DNA of 64,000 nucleotides from Anaeromyxobacter dehalogenans 2CP-C (GTDB lineage: Bacteria > Myxococcota > Myxococcia > Myxococcales > Anaeromyxobacteraceae), in NCBI RefSeq assembly GCF_000013385.1, contig NC_007760.1, positions 372,001-436,000 of the forward strand, given 5' to 3'. Within the stretch, counting starts at the first letter, position 1; every line of letters begins with the position of its first letter. The notes beneath the pieces are model-generated. The model did not search any database. It saw only the letters and a program-made list of their open reading frames with translations, and was not told the origin of the DNA. Shown here in pieces: positions 29,470 through 37,977 of this stretch. The translations under genes and the position numbers were made by a program.

Positions 29470-30489
29470 TCACCGCGGGGCGAGCGCCAGCGCGAGGCCG
29501 AGCAGCGCGGCGTAGACGAGCCCCACCGCCGCCATCCGCGGCGTGAGCGGGATGAGGCGCACGCGTTCACGTACGGTGAACAGCGTCCGGAGCGCGCCGG
29601 CGGCCATCGGGGCCGAGGCGAGCGGCAGGAGCATCCAGGGCCCGAGGCCGAGCAGGAGCCAGGAGCCGAGCGGCGCGAGGTACGCGAACGCGACGAGGCT
29701 CGCGATCTCGACGCGGTTGAAGCCCGGCCCGTGGAGCACCGCGCCCGTCCGCCAGCCCTTCACGCGGTCGAACTCGTGATCGCGGAGGTCGTCCACCAGC
29801 AGCACCGCGGTGACGAGCGCGCCCACCGGCAGGCCGACGAGGTAGACCGGCAGCGGCAGCGACGCGAGCAGCCGCCACGGCTGCGGCGCGCCCTGCACCG
29901 CGGCCGCCTGGATGAAGTACGTGCCCACCACGCCGACCACGCCGAACATCAGCACGAACAGCGGATCGGCCTGGCCTCGGCGCGCGTAGGCCCAGGGGCC
30001 GCCGTTGTACGAGAGGCTGGTCACGATCCCGAGGACGCCGAACGCCAGCACCGGCGCGCCGCCGATCCGGTACAGGTACGGCGCGGTCGCCAGGGCCAGC
30101 AGCAGGCAGCCGACCACCGCCAGGCGCAGCGTGGCGAGCCGCAGGGCGCCCGTCTCCACCGCGTGGACGAGCTCGGGGTGCTCCGGGAGCTTCGGGTGCA
30201 GCCGGAGCAGCTCGTGGTTGTCGGTGAAGAGCCCCGCCACGTGGATGACCCACGAGCCGAACAGGCCCACCAGCGCCGGCCACGGCGAGAGCACCCCGAA
30301 GTGAACCGCCAGGCCGAGGCCGACCAGCACCGGCTGCGCCGCGGTGGGGAGCGAGTGCGTGGGGTACACGAGCAGGTCCACCCAGATGCTCCGCGCCGAC
30401 ACGGCCGGGATGGCGCCGGCGGCGGCGAGCTCCTCGGAGCGGCCGGAAGGGGCGGGCGATGGCGTGCTCACCCCCACAGCTTCGATCAA
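29470..30489 (-). CDS. UbiA-superfamily membrane prenyltransferase-like protein
   Basis: Up to 339 residues with about eight TM helices. VLLVDDLRDHEFDRVKGWRT is close to the second Asp-rich motif of MenA-type enzymes (N-N-x-R-D-x-x-x-D-x-x-x-G-K-R-T). The first Asp motif (N-x-x-x-D) is not clear: the corresponding place reads LFTDNHELLRL. It may therefore be a divergent or altered UbiA homolog rather than an active 1,4-dihydroxynaphthoate prenyltransferase. The start is uncertain (TTG 30489, GTG 30477 or 30471), with no good ribosome site for any of them. The cluster at 58903-64000 contains the better menaquinone prenyltransferase candidate. Confidence 0.65.
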   Translation of the reverse strand: MIEAVGVSTPSPAPSGRSEELAAAGAIPAVSARSIWVDLLVYPTHSLPTAAQPVLVGLGLAVHFGVLSPWPALVGLFGSWVIHVAGLFTDNHELLRLHPKLPEHPELVHAVETGALRLATLRLAVVGCLLLALATAPYLYRIGGAPVLAFGVLGIVTSLSYNGGPWAYARRGQADPLFVLMFGVVGVVGTYFIQAAAVQGAPQPWRLLASLPLPVYLVGLPVGALVTAVLLVDDLRDHEFDRVKGWRTGAVLHGPGFNRVEIASLVAFAYLAPLGSWLLLGLGPWMLLPLASAPMAAGALRTLFTVRERVRLIPLTPRMAAVGLVYAALLGLALALAPR

Positions 30490-30561
30490 CTGGGGGACCG
30501 CGGCGCGCCGGTGGTGCGCGGCATGGCGCCGCGCACGACCCGGACCGCCGCCCGCCGGCGC

Positions 30562-30939
30562 TCACCGCCGCACCCGCGGTGGCGGGGAGGGCGGCCGCGT
30601 GGCGGCGGCGGGCCCACGAGCCGTCCCGGGCGCCGAGGCGGTCCATCCCGTCGCCGAGCCGGCCGCGACCTCGCCGAGCGCGCCGGCGATGCCCGCCGTG
30701 AAGACGGCCCACAGGCCGATCCAGAGCGCGGCGAGGAGCGCTCCGACGGCCAGGTCCGGCGAGCCGCGGGCGGCGCGCGCGAACCGGATGGCGGGCAGGC
30801 GCCTCGGGGCCGGAGGGGCGGCCGGCGCCGGCCGCGGCGCCGGCGTGGGGAGCCGGGGGGCGAGGGCCTGCGGGCCGCCGGTCAGCCAGAGGGCGCCCCA
30901 GGAGGGCGCAGCGCTGGAGGGTGACGCTCGAGACTTCAT
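30562..30939 (-). CDS. Hypothetical Pro/Ala-rich single-TM protein
   Basis: A 125-residue protein. The start at 30939 is supported by AGGGAGA just upstream. The N-terminal half is Pro/Ala/Arg-rich, and one TM helix lies near 76-96 (AVGALLAALWIGLWAVFTAG). The tail is Pro/Arg-rich. No family is recognised. It is divergent from the LysR gene at 30995 (55 bases apart), so it may be that regulator's target. Confidence 0.5.
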   Translation of the reverse strand: MKSRASPSSAAPSWGALWLTGGPQALAPRLPTPAPRPAPAAPPAPRRLPAIRFARAARGSPDLAVGALLAALWIGLWAVFTAGIAGALGEVAAGSATGWTASAPGTARGPAAATRPPSPPPRVRR

Positions 30940-30994
30940 GTGGTTTCTCCCTGTGCTCGCCGCGCGGCCTGCGCGGCACGTGGAGGATGTACCG

Positions 30995-31936
30995 ATGTCG
31001 AAGCGCGGCTTGAACGCGCAGGGCGGCGCGGGCCCCGCGCAGCAACGCGCGGGGCTGGACTGGGGCCACCTCGAGTTCTTCCTCGAGCTGGTGCGCACCG
31101 GCAGCCACGCCCGCGCGGCGCGGCGGCTCGGGGTGGACCGCAACACCGTGGCGCGCCGGGTGGCGGCGCTGGAGGGCGCCCTCGGCCTGGCGCTGTTCGA
31201 GCGCGGGCCGCAGGGCTGGGCGTGCACCACCACCGGCCAGGAGCTGGCCGAGCTCGCCTCGCGGGTCGAGCAGGACGTGCTCGCGCTCGCGCGCCACGCC
31301 GACACGCGCGACCGCGCGCTCGACGGCACGGTGCGGCTCACCACCGCCTCGCACCTCGCCACGCACCTGTTCCTGCCGGCCGTCGGCGTCCTGCGCGAGC
31401 GGCACCCCGGGCTCGTCCTCGAGATCGCCGCCGACCAGCGCGCCTTCGACCTGACCCGGCGCGAGGCCGACCTGGCCGTCCGCATGGGCCGCCCGCGCGA
31501 CGCCGGGCTGGTGACGCGCAAGCTCTCCGACGTCGCCTACGGGCTGTACGGCGGCCGCGCCGCGCTGGGCGGGAGGTCGCGCGCGGTGGACTTCGCGGCG
31601 GACCCGTTCGTCGGGCTCGACGAGGGCCACGCCGCCGTGCCGCAGGAGCGCTGGCTGGAGCGCGTCGCGCCGGCGCGCCGGATCGTGTTCCGCTGCAACA
31701 GCACCACCGCGCTCATCCAGGCGGCGCGGCTCGGGCTCGGGGTGGCGGTGCTCCCGCGCTTCGTGGCCGACCGCGATCCGGCGCTGGTGCGGCTGGACGG
31801 TCCGGAGCCGGCGCCGCACGAGCTGTGGCTGCTCGTGCACGGCGATCTGCGCCGCACGCCCCGGGTGCGGGCGGTCATCGACTGGCTGGACGGGCTGGTG
31901 GAGCGGGCCCGGCCGGCGCTGTCGGGCCAGGCCTAG
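30995..31936 (+). CDS. LysR-family transcriptional regulator
   Basis: A 313-residue protein. The N-terminal winged HTH (about 22-80) reads LEFFLELVRTGSHARAARRLG, then DRNTVARRVAALEGALGLALF. A periplasmic-binding-type effector domain follows (about 105-300). The ATG at 30995 has GGAGG eight bases upstream. It lacks an adjacent metabolic operon, so its effector is unknown. Its stop overlaps the stop of the convergent propeller gene. Confidence 0.88.
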   Translation: MSKRGLNAQGGAGPAQQRAGLDWGHLEFFLELVRTGSHARAARRLGVDRNTVARRVAALEGALGLALFERGPQGWACTTTGQELAELASRVEQDVLALARHADTRDRALDGTVRLTTASHLATHLFLPAVGVLRERHPGLVLEIAADQRAFDLTRREADLAVRMGRPRDAGLVTRKLSDVAYGLYGGRAALGGRSRAVDFAADPFVGLDEGHAAVPQERWLERVAPARRIVFRCNSTTALIQAARLGLGVAVLPRFVADRDPALVRLDGPEPAPHELWLLVHGDLRRTPRVRAVIDWLDGLVERARPALSGQA

Positions 31937-32667
31937 CGCCGGCGCGGGCCGCGCGGGCCGGCGCGCCGCGCCCGGCTCGCCGTCCGTCCGGCGGGCCCGG
32001 GGCGGCGCACCGCGCGCACCTTCCCGCTCGCGGCGCCCCCGCAGAAGAAGAGCCCCGCGCCGTCGGACTCGAGCCCGCTCACCAGCACGCCGCGCGGCAT
32101 GGCGAGGCGCGCCCGCACCGCGCCGCCGTCGGGGTCCACCCGGCGCAGCTCGCTCTCGCCCGCCTCCATCGTCCCGTGCCACAGCTCGCCGTCCACCCAG
32201 GTGACCCCGGTGACGAAGCGATCCGACTCGATGGTGCGGAGGACGGCGCCGGTGGCCGGATCGAGCCGGAGGATCCGGCGCTCCCCGTAGCGCCCGAGCC
32301 ACAGGCTCCCCTCGGCCCAGCACAGGCCCGAGCCGCCGGCGCCCTCTGGCGCGGGGATGCTGCCGAGGACCGCCCCGGTGGTGGGGTCCACGCGCAGGAT
32401 CCGGTCGCCCGCGAGCTGGTAGAGGTGCCGGCCGTCGAAGGCGGTGCCGGCGTCGCACGCGACCTCCAGCGTGCGGACCGGCTCGCCGCTCGCCGGGTCG
32501 AACGCGACGAGCCGCGCGCCGGTCGCCGCCCAGACGCGCTCGCCGTCGAAGCTGACGCCGTGCACCGGGGCGCCGTCGAACGGGCCGTACTCGCGCACCA
32601 CCTCCGCCTCGCCGACGTCCTCGCGCTGCGCCGCGCCCGCGGCGCCCTTCCTCGCTCCGGGGCTCAT
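31933..32667 (-). CDS. Beta-propeller (Vgb/SMP-30-like) cytoplasmic protein
   Basis: A 244-residue protein with repeated propeller strands: GVSFDGERVWAATGARLVAFDPASG, YQLAGDRILRVDPTTGAVLG, LWLGRYGERRILRLDPATGAVLR. No signal peptide. The D-P-x-T/S-G-A/E repeats resemble virginiamycin B lyase or glutaminyl cyclase propellers, but no catalytic residues can be assigned. It is translationally coupled (ATGA) to the upstream regulator gene, so the two probably act together, for instance as a sensor and its regulator. Confidence 0.65.
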   Translation of the reverse strand: MSPGARKGAAGAAQREDVGEAEVVREYGPFDGAPVHGVSFDGERVWAATGARLVAFDPASGEPVRTLEVACDAGTAFDGRHLYQLAGDRILRVDPTTGAVLGSIPAPEGAGGSGLCWAEGSLWLGRYGERRILRLDPATGAVLRTIESDRFVTGVTWVDGELWHGTMEAGESELRRVDPDGGAVRARLAMPRGVLVSGLESDGAGLFFCGGAASGKVRAVRRPGPAGRTASRARRAGPRGPRRR

Positions 32668-33914
32668 CCCTGCCCGATAGTGCGGGGGAGCGGCAGCAGC
32701 AACGCCGGGTTGAAGCCGCTCACGGGGGCCGCGACCCAGCGGCGCGCCCGCCCGCGCCCGAGGGCGCGGACGGCGCGGCGCTCGGCGAGGACCGTCAGGC
32801 CGCGCTGGACCGTGCGCCGGCTGGCGCCCAGCGCGAGCGCCAGCGCCGAGGACGACCAGGCCTGGCCGTCGGCGAGCAGGGCCGCGAGCGCCGCGGCCGG
32901 GCCGTCGGCGTCTCCCGCCGCGGCGGGCGGCGCGAGCACCGCCACGCCCGCTCCGGCGCGCGGCGCGAGCGCGAACCCGGCCGGCGTGGCGCGCACCGCC
33001 GCCAGGTCGCGGACCGCGCGGCGCAGGCGGGCCACCTCCACCCGCAGCCGCCCGCGGAGCGACGGGGTGGCGCGGGCCGCGCCGAACGCGCGGCGCACCA
33101 GCAGCTCGCGCGGCGCGTCGCCCGGCCAGGCCTCCGCGAGGGCGCGGAGCAGCGCGAACAGCACCGGCCGGCGCGCGAGGTCCACCGCCGCGCCGCCGCG
33201 GCCGGCGGTGCGCCGGCAGCCGTCCACGACCAGCCGGTCGCTCCGGCGGAGCGCCTCGACCTCCTCGAGCCGGAGCGGCTGCTCCCCGCCGGCCGAGAGG
33301 AGCCGTGCGGCCGGGCTCGCCAGCGCGTCGCCGGCCCGCTGCACCTCCGTTGCGAGCGCCGGGATCCCGGCGCGCGCCGCCGCCCGCCGGGCCCGCGCGT
33401 GCGCGTCCGCGGCGGCCGCGCTCCGCCCGCGTCGGAGCGCGACGTCGAGCGCGGCGAGCCCGGCGACCGCCGCGAGCGCCGGCGGCGCGCCGCGCAGGTC
33501 GAGCCGGCCGAGCGCGCGGTCCGCCTCGGCCACGCGGCCGGCGAGGAGCAGCCGCCGGACCGCGAGCAGCCGGGCGTGGAGCGCGTTCGCCCGGTCGCCG
33601 CCCGCCTCGAGCGCGCGCGCCGCGTCGTCGAGCGCGCCCGGCGGCCCGGCCGGACCGCGCGCGGCGAGCGCGATCTCCGCCTCCGCGGTGGCGCAGCGCG
33701 CGCGGGCGAGCGGCGCCGCCGGCCCGAACGCGCGCGCGGCCCCCCGCAGCAGCCGCCGCGCCGCGTCGAGCTCGCCGAGCTGGGCCATGGCGATGCCCCG
33801 CAGCGCGAGCCCGGTCGCGTCGCGCCGCAGCGCCACCTGCCGCAGCGCGCCGAGCGGATCCCCGGCCTGGAGCGCGCGGGCGGCGGCGGCGACGGCGTCG
33901 GGGGGCGCGGGCAT
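32664..33914 (-). CDS. Helix-turn-helix regulator with TPR-like N-terminal part
   Basis: A 416-residue Ala/Arg-rich protein. Residues about 10-195 look like helical TPR-type repeats (ALRGIAMAQLGELDAARRLLRGAA). About 240-330 resemble a winged-helix of the response-regulator C-terminal type (VLFALLRALAEAWPGDAPRELLVRRAF; LRVEVARLRRAVRDL). A second HTH lies near the C-terminus (ALALALGASRRTVQRGLTVL). The ATG at 33914 is chosen as the first start of good composition, although no clear ribosome site is seen. It is coupled to the downstream propeller gene. Confidence 0.6.
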   Translation of the reverse strand: MPAPPDAVAAAARALQAGDPLGALRQVALRRDATGLALRGIAMAQLGELDAARRLLRGAARAFGPAAPLARARCATAEAEIALAARGPAGPPGALDDAARALEAGGDRANALHARLLAVRRLLLAGRVAEADRALGRLDLRGAPPALAAVAGLAALDVALRRGRSAAAADAHARARRAAARAGIPALATEVQRAGDALASPAARLLSAGGEQPLRLEEVEALRRSDRLVVDGCRRTAGRGGAAVDLARRPVLFALLRALAEAWPGDAPRELLVRRAFGAARATPSLRGRLRVEVARLRRAVRDLAAVRATPAGFALAPRAGAGVAVLAPPAAAGDADGPAAALAALLADGQAWSSSALALALGASRRTVQRGLTVLAERRAVRALGRGRARRWVAAPVSGFNPALLLPLPRTIGQG

Positions 33915-34060
33915 CGGTCCGGGATCGTAAGCGGGGAAGGGCCCGCGCTCACGCGCCGGTCGAGGCGCGCCGGTCGTCCCGCCCGCCGTGCGCTGGTGTG
34001 CGTCAACCGCGCCCGCACGCTCCGTGGACGGCGCGCGCGGCCCCATGCTCTATCCGGCGC

Positions 34061-35275
34061 ATGCGATCCGACCGGAACCTCGGCACCCAGGCCCGCCGCG
34101 ACGGCGTGTGGCCGCGCACCTACCGCCTCGAGCCGCGGTGGCGCGCCGCGCTCCACGGGTTCGGCGCGCTCGCCCTCGTGGCGGCGGTGGCTGCCTCGAT
34201 CGCGTCGCTCCGGGGCGGGCCGCCCGGGTTGCTGGTCGCCGTGGCGCTCGGCTTCGGCGCGCTGAGCGCGTACCTCGTCGCCGTGGCGCGCGTCGAGCGG
34301 CTCCTCCTGCACGCCGACGGCGTGGAGGTGATCGCGGTCGGCCGGGCACCGCGGCGGCTCCGCACCGACCAGATCGCGGGGCGCCGCACCATCCCGCTCC
34401 AGTACGGGATGGAGAAGCTCGTGCTGGAGCGGCGGGAGCGCGGGGCGAAGCCGCTCTCCCTGACCTTCCAGTTCGAGCGCGACGCCGCGCTCGACGCGTG
34501 GCTCGCGTCGATCCCGGACCTCGACGCGGCGGACCGCGCCGGCGCCGAGGCGGCGCTGCTGGCCTCGGCCGAGCTGGGGGCCGACGAGGCGGCCCGCCGC
34601 TCCGCGCTCGCCCGGTCGCACCAGCTCGCCAGGGCGCTGAAGGGCGTCGCGATCGGGGTCGCGGGGTGGGGGCTGCTCTTCCCGCGGCCCTACCCCGTGG
34701 TGATCGCCGCGCTGGCCGCCATCCCGCTCGCCACGATCGCGCTCGTGGTGGCCGGCCGCGGCCGCTACGCGGTCGAGGAGCGGCGCAACGAGGTGCGGCC
34801 CGGCGTCGGGGTGCCCGTCTTCGCGCCCGGCGTGGTGCTCATGCTCCGCGCGCTCCTCGACTACCAGGTGGTGGACGTCTCGCCGATGCTCGCGTGGACC
34901 GGCGCCGGCGCGGTCGCGCTCACCGCGCTGCTGGTGCGAGGCGACGCGGCGCTCCGGCGCCGCTGGTTCGTGCCGGTCCTGATCGTCGCGCTCGTGGCCC
35001 CGTATCCCTGGGGGGCGCTGAACGCCGCCGACGTGCTGCTCGACCGCGCGCCGGCCGAGGTGCACGAGGTGCCGGTGCTGCACAAGCACGTCTCGAGCGG
35101 CAAGCACACGAGCTACGACCTCCGGCTGCCGCCGTGGGGACCGATCGCGGAGGCGCAGGAGGTGGACGTGGGCCGGGAGCTGTACGGCGCGGTCGAGGTG
35201 GGCGACGTGGTCTGCGCGCACCTGCGGCCCGGCGCGCTCGGCGCGCGCTGGTTCGTCGTAGACGTCTGCGACTGA
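34061..35275 (+). CDS. Hypothetical multi-pass membrane protein with PH-like N-terminal domain
   Basis: A 404-residue protein. Two TM helices (about 30-50 and 54-75) are followed by a soluble segment, VERLLLHADGVEVIAVGRAP to LTFQFERDAALDAWLASIPD, that resembles bacterial PH (DUF304-like) domains. More TM helices follow (about 200-330) and then a soluble C-terminal domain with TSYDLRLPPWGP. No functional family is recognised. It stands alone between divergent and co-directional neighbours. Confidence 0.55.
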   Translation: MRSDRNLGTQARRDGVWPRTYRLEPRWRAALHGFGALALVAAVAASIASLRGGPPGLLVAVALGFGALSAYLVAVARVERLLLHADGVEVIAVGRAPRRLRTDQIAGRRTIPLQYGMEKLVLERRERGAKPLSLTFQFERDAALDAWLASIPDLDAADRAGAEAALLASAELGADEAARRSALARSHQLARALKGVAIGVAGWGLLFPRPYPVVIAALAAIPLATIALVVAGRGRYAVEERRNEVRPGVGVPVFAPGVVLMLRALLDYQVVDVSPMLAWTGAGAVALTALLVRGDAALRRRWFVPVLIVALVAPYPWGALNAADVLLDRAPAEVHEVPVLHKHVSSGKHTSYDLRLPPWGPIAEAQEVDVGRELYGAVEVGDVVCAHLRPGALGARWFVVDVCD

Positions 35276-35376
35276 AGGCAACCGGCCCCTCCGGGCCACG
35301 CCCTTCGGCCACGCCCCGGCCGCGCCGTTGAGCGGCGCCGCGCCCGCGGCTATGCGGGTCGGACCGGAGGTCGGCC

Positions 35377-35955
35377 ATGGCGAAGAAGATCCTGATGCTG
35401 GTCGGGGACTACGTCGAGGACTACGAGGTGATGGTGCCGTTCCAGGCGCTGCTGGCGGTCGGCCACGCCGTGCACGCGGCCTGCCCGGGCAAGAAGGCGG
35501 GCGAGAAGGTCCGCACCGCGATCCACGACTTCGAGGGCGACCAGACGTACAGCGAGAAGCGCGGCCACGACTTCGCGCTCAACGCCACGTTCGACGAGGT
35601 GCGGGCGCTCGACTACGACGCGCTCTGCATCCCAGGTGGCCGGGCGCCGGAGTACCTGCGGCTCGATGCCCGGGTGCTCGAGATCGTCCGGCACTTCGCG
35701 GAGGCCTCGAAGCCCATCGCCGCCATCTGCCACGGCGCCCAGATCCTCGCGGCGGCGGGGGTGGTGAAGGGCCGGCTCGTATCCGCCTATCCGGCGTGCG
35801 CGCCCGAGGTGCGCCTCGCCGGCGGCGAGTACGCGGAGATCGCGATCGACGCAGCGGCGGTGGACCGCAACCTCGTCACCGCGCCCGCGTGGCCCGCGCA
35901 CCCGCAGTGGATCGCGAAGTTCCTGCAGGTCCTGGGGACGCGAATCACCACGTAG
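35377..35955 (+). CDS. DJ-1/PfpI family protein
   Basis: A 192-residue class-I glutamine-amidotransferase-like protein. The nucleophile Cys lies in [10 protein letters not shown] with the usual upstream Glu in GDYVEDYE, and GGRAPEYLR matches PfpI-type proteins. Members act as glyoxalase/deglycase, protease or chaperone; which one applies here cannot be told. GGAGG precedes the ATG by seven bases. The last 11 bases overlap the convergent hydrolase gene. Confidence 0.85.
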   Translation: MAKKILMLVGDYVEDYEVMVPFQALLAVGHAVHAACPGKKAGEKVRTAIHDFEGDQTYSEKRGHDFALNATFDEVRALDYDALCIPGGRAPEYLRLDARVLEIVRHFAEASKPIAAICHGAQILAAAGVVKGRLVSAYPACAPEVRLAGGEYAEIAIDAAAVDRNLVTAPAWPAHPQWIAKFLQVLGTRITT

Positions 35956-36562
35956 CGCCGGCCAGGTGCCGGCGGATCGCGGCCGCCACGTCGTCCGGCC
36001 GCTCGTTCGCGAACGCGTGGGTGCCGCCCGGGAACACCTGCAGCGTGGCCCCAGGGATGCGCGCCTCGAGCAGGCGCCCCACCGCGAGCGGGCTCACCGG
36101 GTCGGCGTCGCTCCACAGGAGCAGCGTGGGCGCGGCGATCTCGCCGAGCCGCGCGGTGCGGTCGCTCCGGTCCTCCACGAACCAGCGCGGCACGCCGGGC
36201 AGCGACGCGAGGTACTCCGGCCGCCAGTCGGCGGCGCCGGTGCCGCGTAGGTCCACGCCCCCCGAGGTCGCCACGAGCACCAGCCGGTCCACACGCTCCG
36301 GGTGCTCGAGCGCGAGCCGTACCGCCAGCGCGCCGCCCATCGACTGCGCGACGACGTGGCTCCGGCCCGGCGGCAGCCGCGCCAGCACCCACGCGAACAG
36401 ATCGCCGGTGGAGCGGATCGCGGGATCCGGCGGGCAGCCGCCGAACCCGGGGTAGTCGAGGCGGAGCGCCGGGCCGAGGTCGGCGAGCCGCTCGGCGACC
36501 GGCGCCCAGAACGCGGACCGGCCGCCGGCGCCGGGGAGGAAGACGAGCGAGGGCCTGATCAT
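35945..36562 (-). CDS. Alpha/beta hydrolase
   Basis: A 205-residue compact hydrolase. Oxyanion strand FLPGAGG, nucleophile elbow AQSMGGA (Ser about 94), Asp in LLLWSDADP and His in GGTHAF complete a catalytic triad. The length is short for the family, suggesting a minimal cap. No signal peptide. Substrate unknown. Confidence 0.82.
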   Translation of the reverse strand: MIRPSLVFLPGAGGRSAFWAPVAERLADLGPALRLDYPGFGGCPPDPAIRSTGDLFAWVLARLPPGRSHVVAQSMGGALAVRLALEHPERVDRLVLVATSGGVDLRGTGAADWRPEYLASLPGVPRWFVEDRSDRTARLGEIAAPTLLLWSDADPVSPLAVGRLLEARIPGATLQVFPGGTHAFANERPDDVAAAIRRHLAGATW

Positions 36563-36628
36563 CGCGACGCGAGTGTAGCCGCGCCTCCCCGCGCCCGCCC
36601 GCGGAACGGGCGGGGGAGGCGGCGATCC

Positions 36629-36760
36629 TCACGCGGCCGCCGGCGCGCGGTCCAGGAACCCGTACACGTGCCGGATGCGGCCCTCGCGGACGAGCGCCAC
36701 GTCGAACCCGATCACCGGGGGCGCGGGCGCGCCGGCCGGCCGGGCGGCGATGGGAAACGG
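36629..36760 (-). pseudogene. C-terminal remnant of a SnoaL/NTF2-like gene
   Basis: A 43-codon open stretch between an in-frame TAA (36761-36763) and TGA (36629-36631). It encodes FDVALVREGRIRHVYGFLDR near its end, which matches the last strands of SnoaL-like (NTF2-fold) proteins. No start or N-terminal part is present upstream, where the sequence turns into the regulatory dyads of the next gene. It is best read as a decayed fragment. Confidence 0.5.
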
Positions 36761-36785
36761 TTAGGCCGCGGGTGGCGGCGCCGCG

Positions 36786-36802
36786 ATGACGTGCGAGGTC
36801 AT
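36786..36802. promoter_or_regulatory. Dyad operator 1, ATGAC-N7-GTCAT
   Basis: ATGAC (36786-36790) and GTCAT (36798-36802) form a perfect dyad. A near-identical copy lies 46 bases downstream. It is probably the binding site for the MmyB-like regulator encoded next. Confidence 0.55.
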
Positions 36803-36831
36803 GCCGGCTCCGCGCCGCGGGTGGGCGGGCC

Positions 36832-36848
36832 ATGACGTCCGAGGTCAT
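36832..36848. promoter_or_regulatory. Dyad operator 2, ATGAC-N7-GTCAT
   Basis: ATGACGTCCGAGGTCAT differs from copy 1 by one base inside the spacer. It lies 35 bases before the regulator start codon, so self-repression is plausible. Confidence 0.55.
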
Positions 36849-36882
36849 GGTGGGACCGCGGCCCCGCGGTTAGCTTCCCCGC

Positions 36883-37716
36883 ATGCATGCCCCGCCCGCC
36901 CCCACGGCCCCCGCCGGCGTCGGCCCGCTGCTGCGCGCCTGGCGCACCGCCCGCGGCAAGAGCCAGCTCGCGCTCGCCCTCGAGGCCGGCGTGTCGAGCC
37001 GCCACCTGAGCTACCTCGAGAACGGGCGCTCCACCCCGAGCCGGGAGATGGTGCTCGACCTCGCCGAGGTGCTGGGCGTCCCGCTCCGGGAGCGGAACGC
37101 GCTGTTGCAGGCGGCCGGCTACGCGGCGGTGTTCCGCGAGACGCCGCTCGACGCGCCGGACCTGGCCGAGGTGCGGCGCGCGCTCCTGCACGTGCTCGAG
37201 GCGAGCGAGCCGAACCCGGCGCTCCTCGTGAACCGGCGCTACGACGTGCTGCTCGCGAACGGCGCCGCGGTGCAGCTCATCTCGCACTTCGCGCCGGCCT
37301 GGCGCGGGCGCAACAACGTGGCGCTCATGCTCGTCTCGCCGGACGGCCTCCGCCCCTCGGTCGAGAACTGGGCCGAGGTGGCGGGCCACGTGCTGCACCG
37401 GATGCGCGACGAGCTGTCGGCCATGGCCGCGCGCGACCCGGACGACGAGCGGCTGCTCCGGGTGGCGCTCGAGGCCGAGCCCGAGCTACGCGCCGCGCCG
37501 GGGGCGTCGCCCGGACCGGCGATCCTCGTGCCCATCCGGCTCCGCCGCGGCGACCTCTCGCTCGACCTCTTCACCACCATCACCACCGTCGGCACGCCGC
37601 TGGACATCACGCTGCAGGAGCTCCGCATCGAGACGCTGTTCCCGGCGAGCGCGGCGGCGCGCGAGGCGCTCGCGCGCGTCCGCGAGGCCGCCGAGCGGGA
37701 GGAGGACGCCGGGTGA
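36883..37716 (+). CDS. MmyB-like XRE-family transcriptional regulator
   Basis: A 277-residue protein. The XRE HTH (about 15-75) reads RTARGKSQLALALEAGVSSRHLSYLENGRSTPS. The C-terminal PAS-like MmyB domain (about 105-270) reads NPALLVNRRYDVLLANGAA, then ITTVGTPLDITLQELRIETLFPA. In this family the C-terminal part may bind a small hydrophobic ligand. Two matched dyads lie just upstream. The usual divergent target enzyme seems to be lost (see the SnoaL remnant). Confidence 0.88.
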   Translation: MHAPPAPTAPAGVGPLLRAWRTARGKSQLALALEAGVSSRHLSYLENGRSTPSREMVLDLAEVLGVPLRERNALLQAAGYAAVFRETPLDAPDLAEVRRALLHVLEASEPNPALLVNRRYDVLLANGAAVQLISHFAPAWRGRNNVALMLVSPDGLRPSVENWAEVAGHVLHRMRDELSAMAARDPDDERLLRVALEAEPELRAAPGASPGPAILVPIRLRRGDLSLDLFTTITTVGTPLDITLQELRIETLFPASAAAREALARVREAAEREEDAG

Positions 37717-37806
37717 CGCAGCGTGAAGCCGCTTGACGCGGGCAGGGCCCCTGGGATATCCGTCCGCCCTTCTCACGATCGGTGCTCGCGCCGGAGGAGG
37801 TGTCCC

Positions 37807-37857
37807 ATGAAGCTGGAGCTCGTCGCCCACCCGGGATGCCCCTCGGAGCGCGCCTAG
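37807..37857 (+). pseudogene. Truncated thioredoxin-like start (16 codons)
   Basis: GGAGGAGG sits five bases before ATG 37807, a very strong ribosome site, yet the frame MKLELVAHPGCPSERA stops at TAG 37855. The start K-L-E-L-V-x-H-P-G-C-P is like the first strand and active-site turn of small thioredoxin-fold proteins, with the second Cys missing. It is probably a gene remnant; a regulatory mini-ORF cannot be excluded. The same frame reopens after the TAG and runs into the RbfA-like gene. Confidence 0.4.
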
Positions 37858-37977
37858 CCGACTCGACCGTTCCCGGACGACGGGTCCTCGCTGCGCGCGC
37901 TCCTCTCCGAAGCGCTGCGCCCAGGCATGTCCACGCGATCGCGCTCCCGCGGGAGCGCGCGCCAGGAACCCGTCGTG

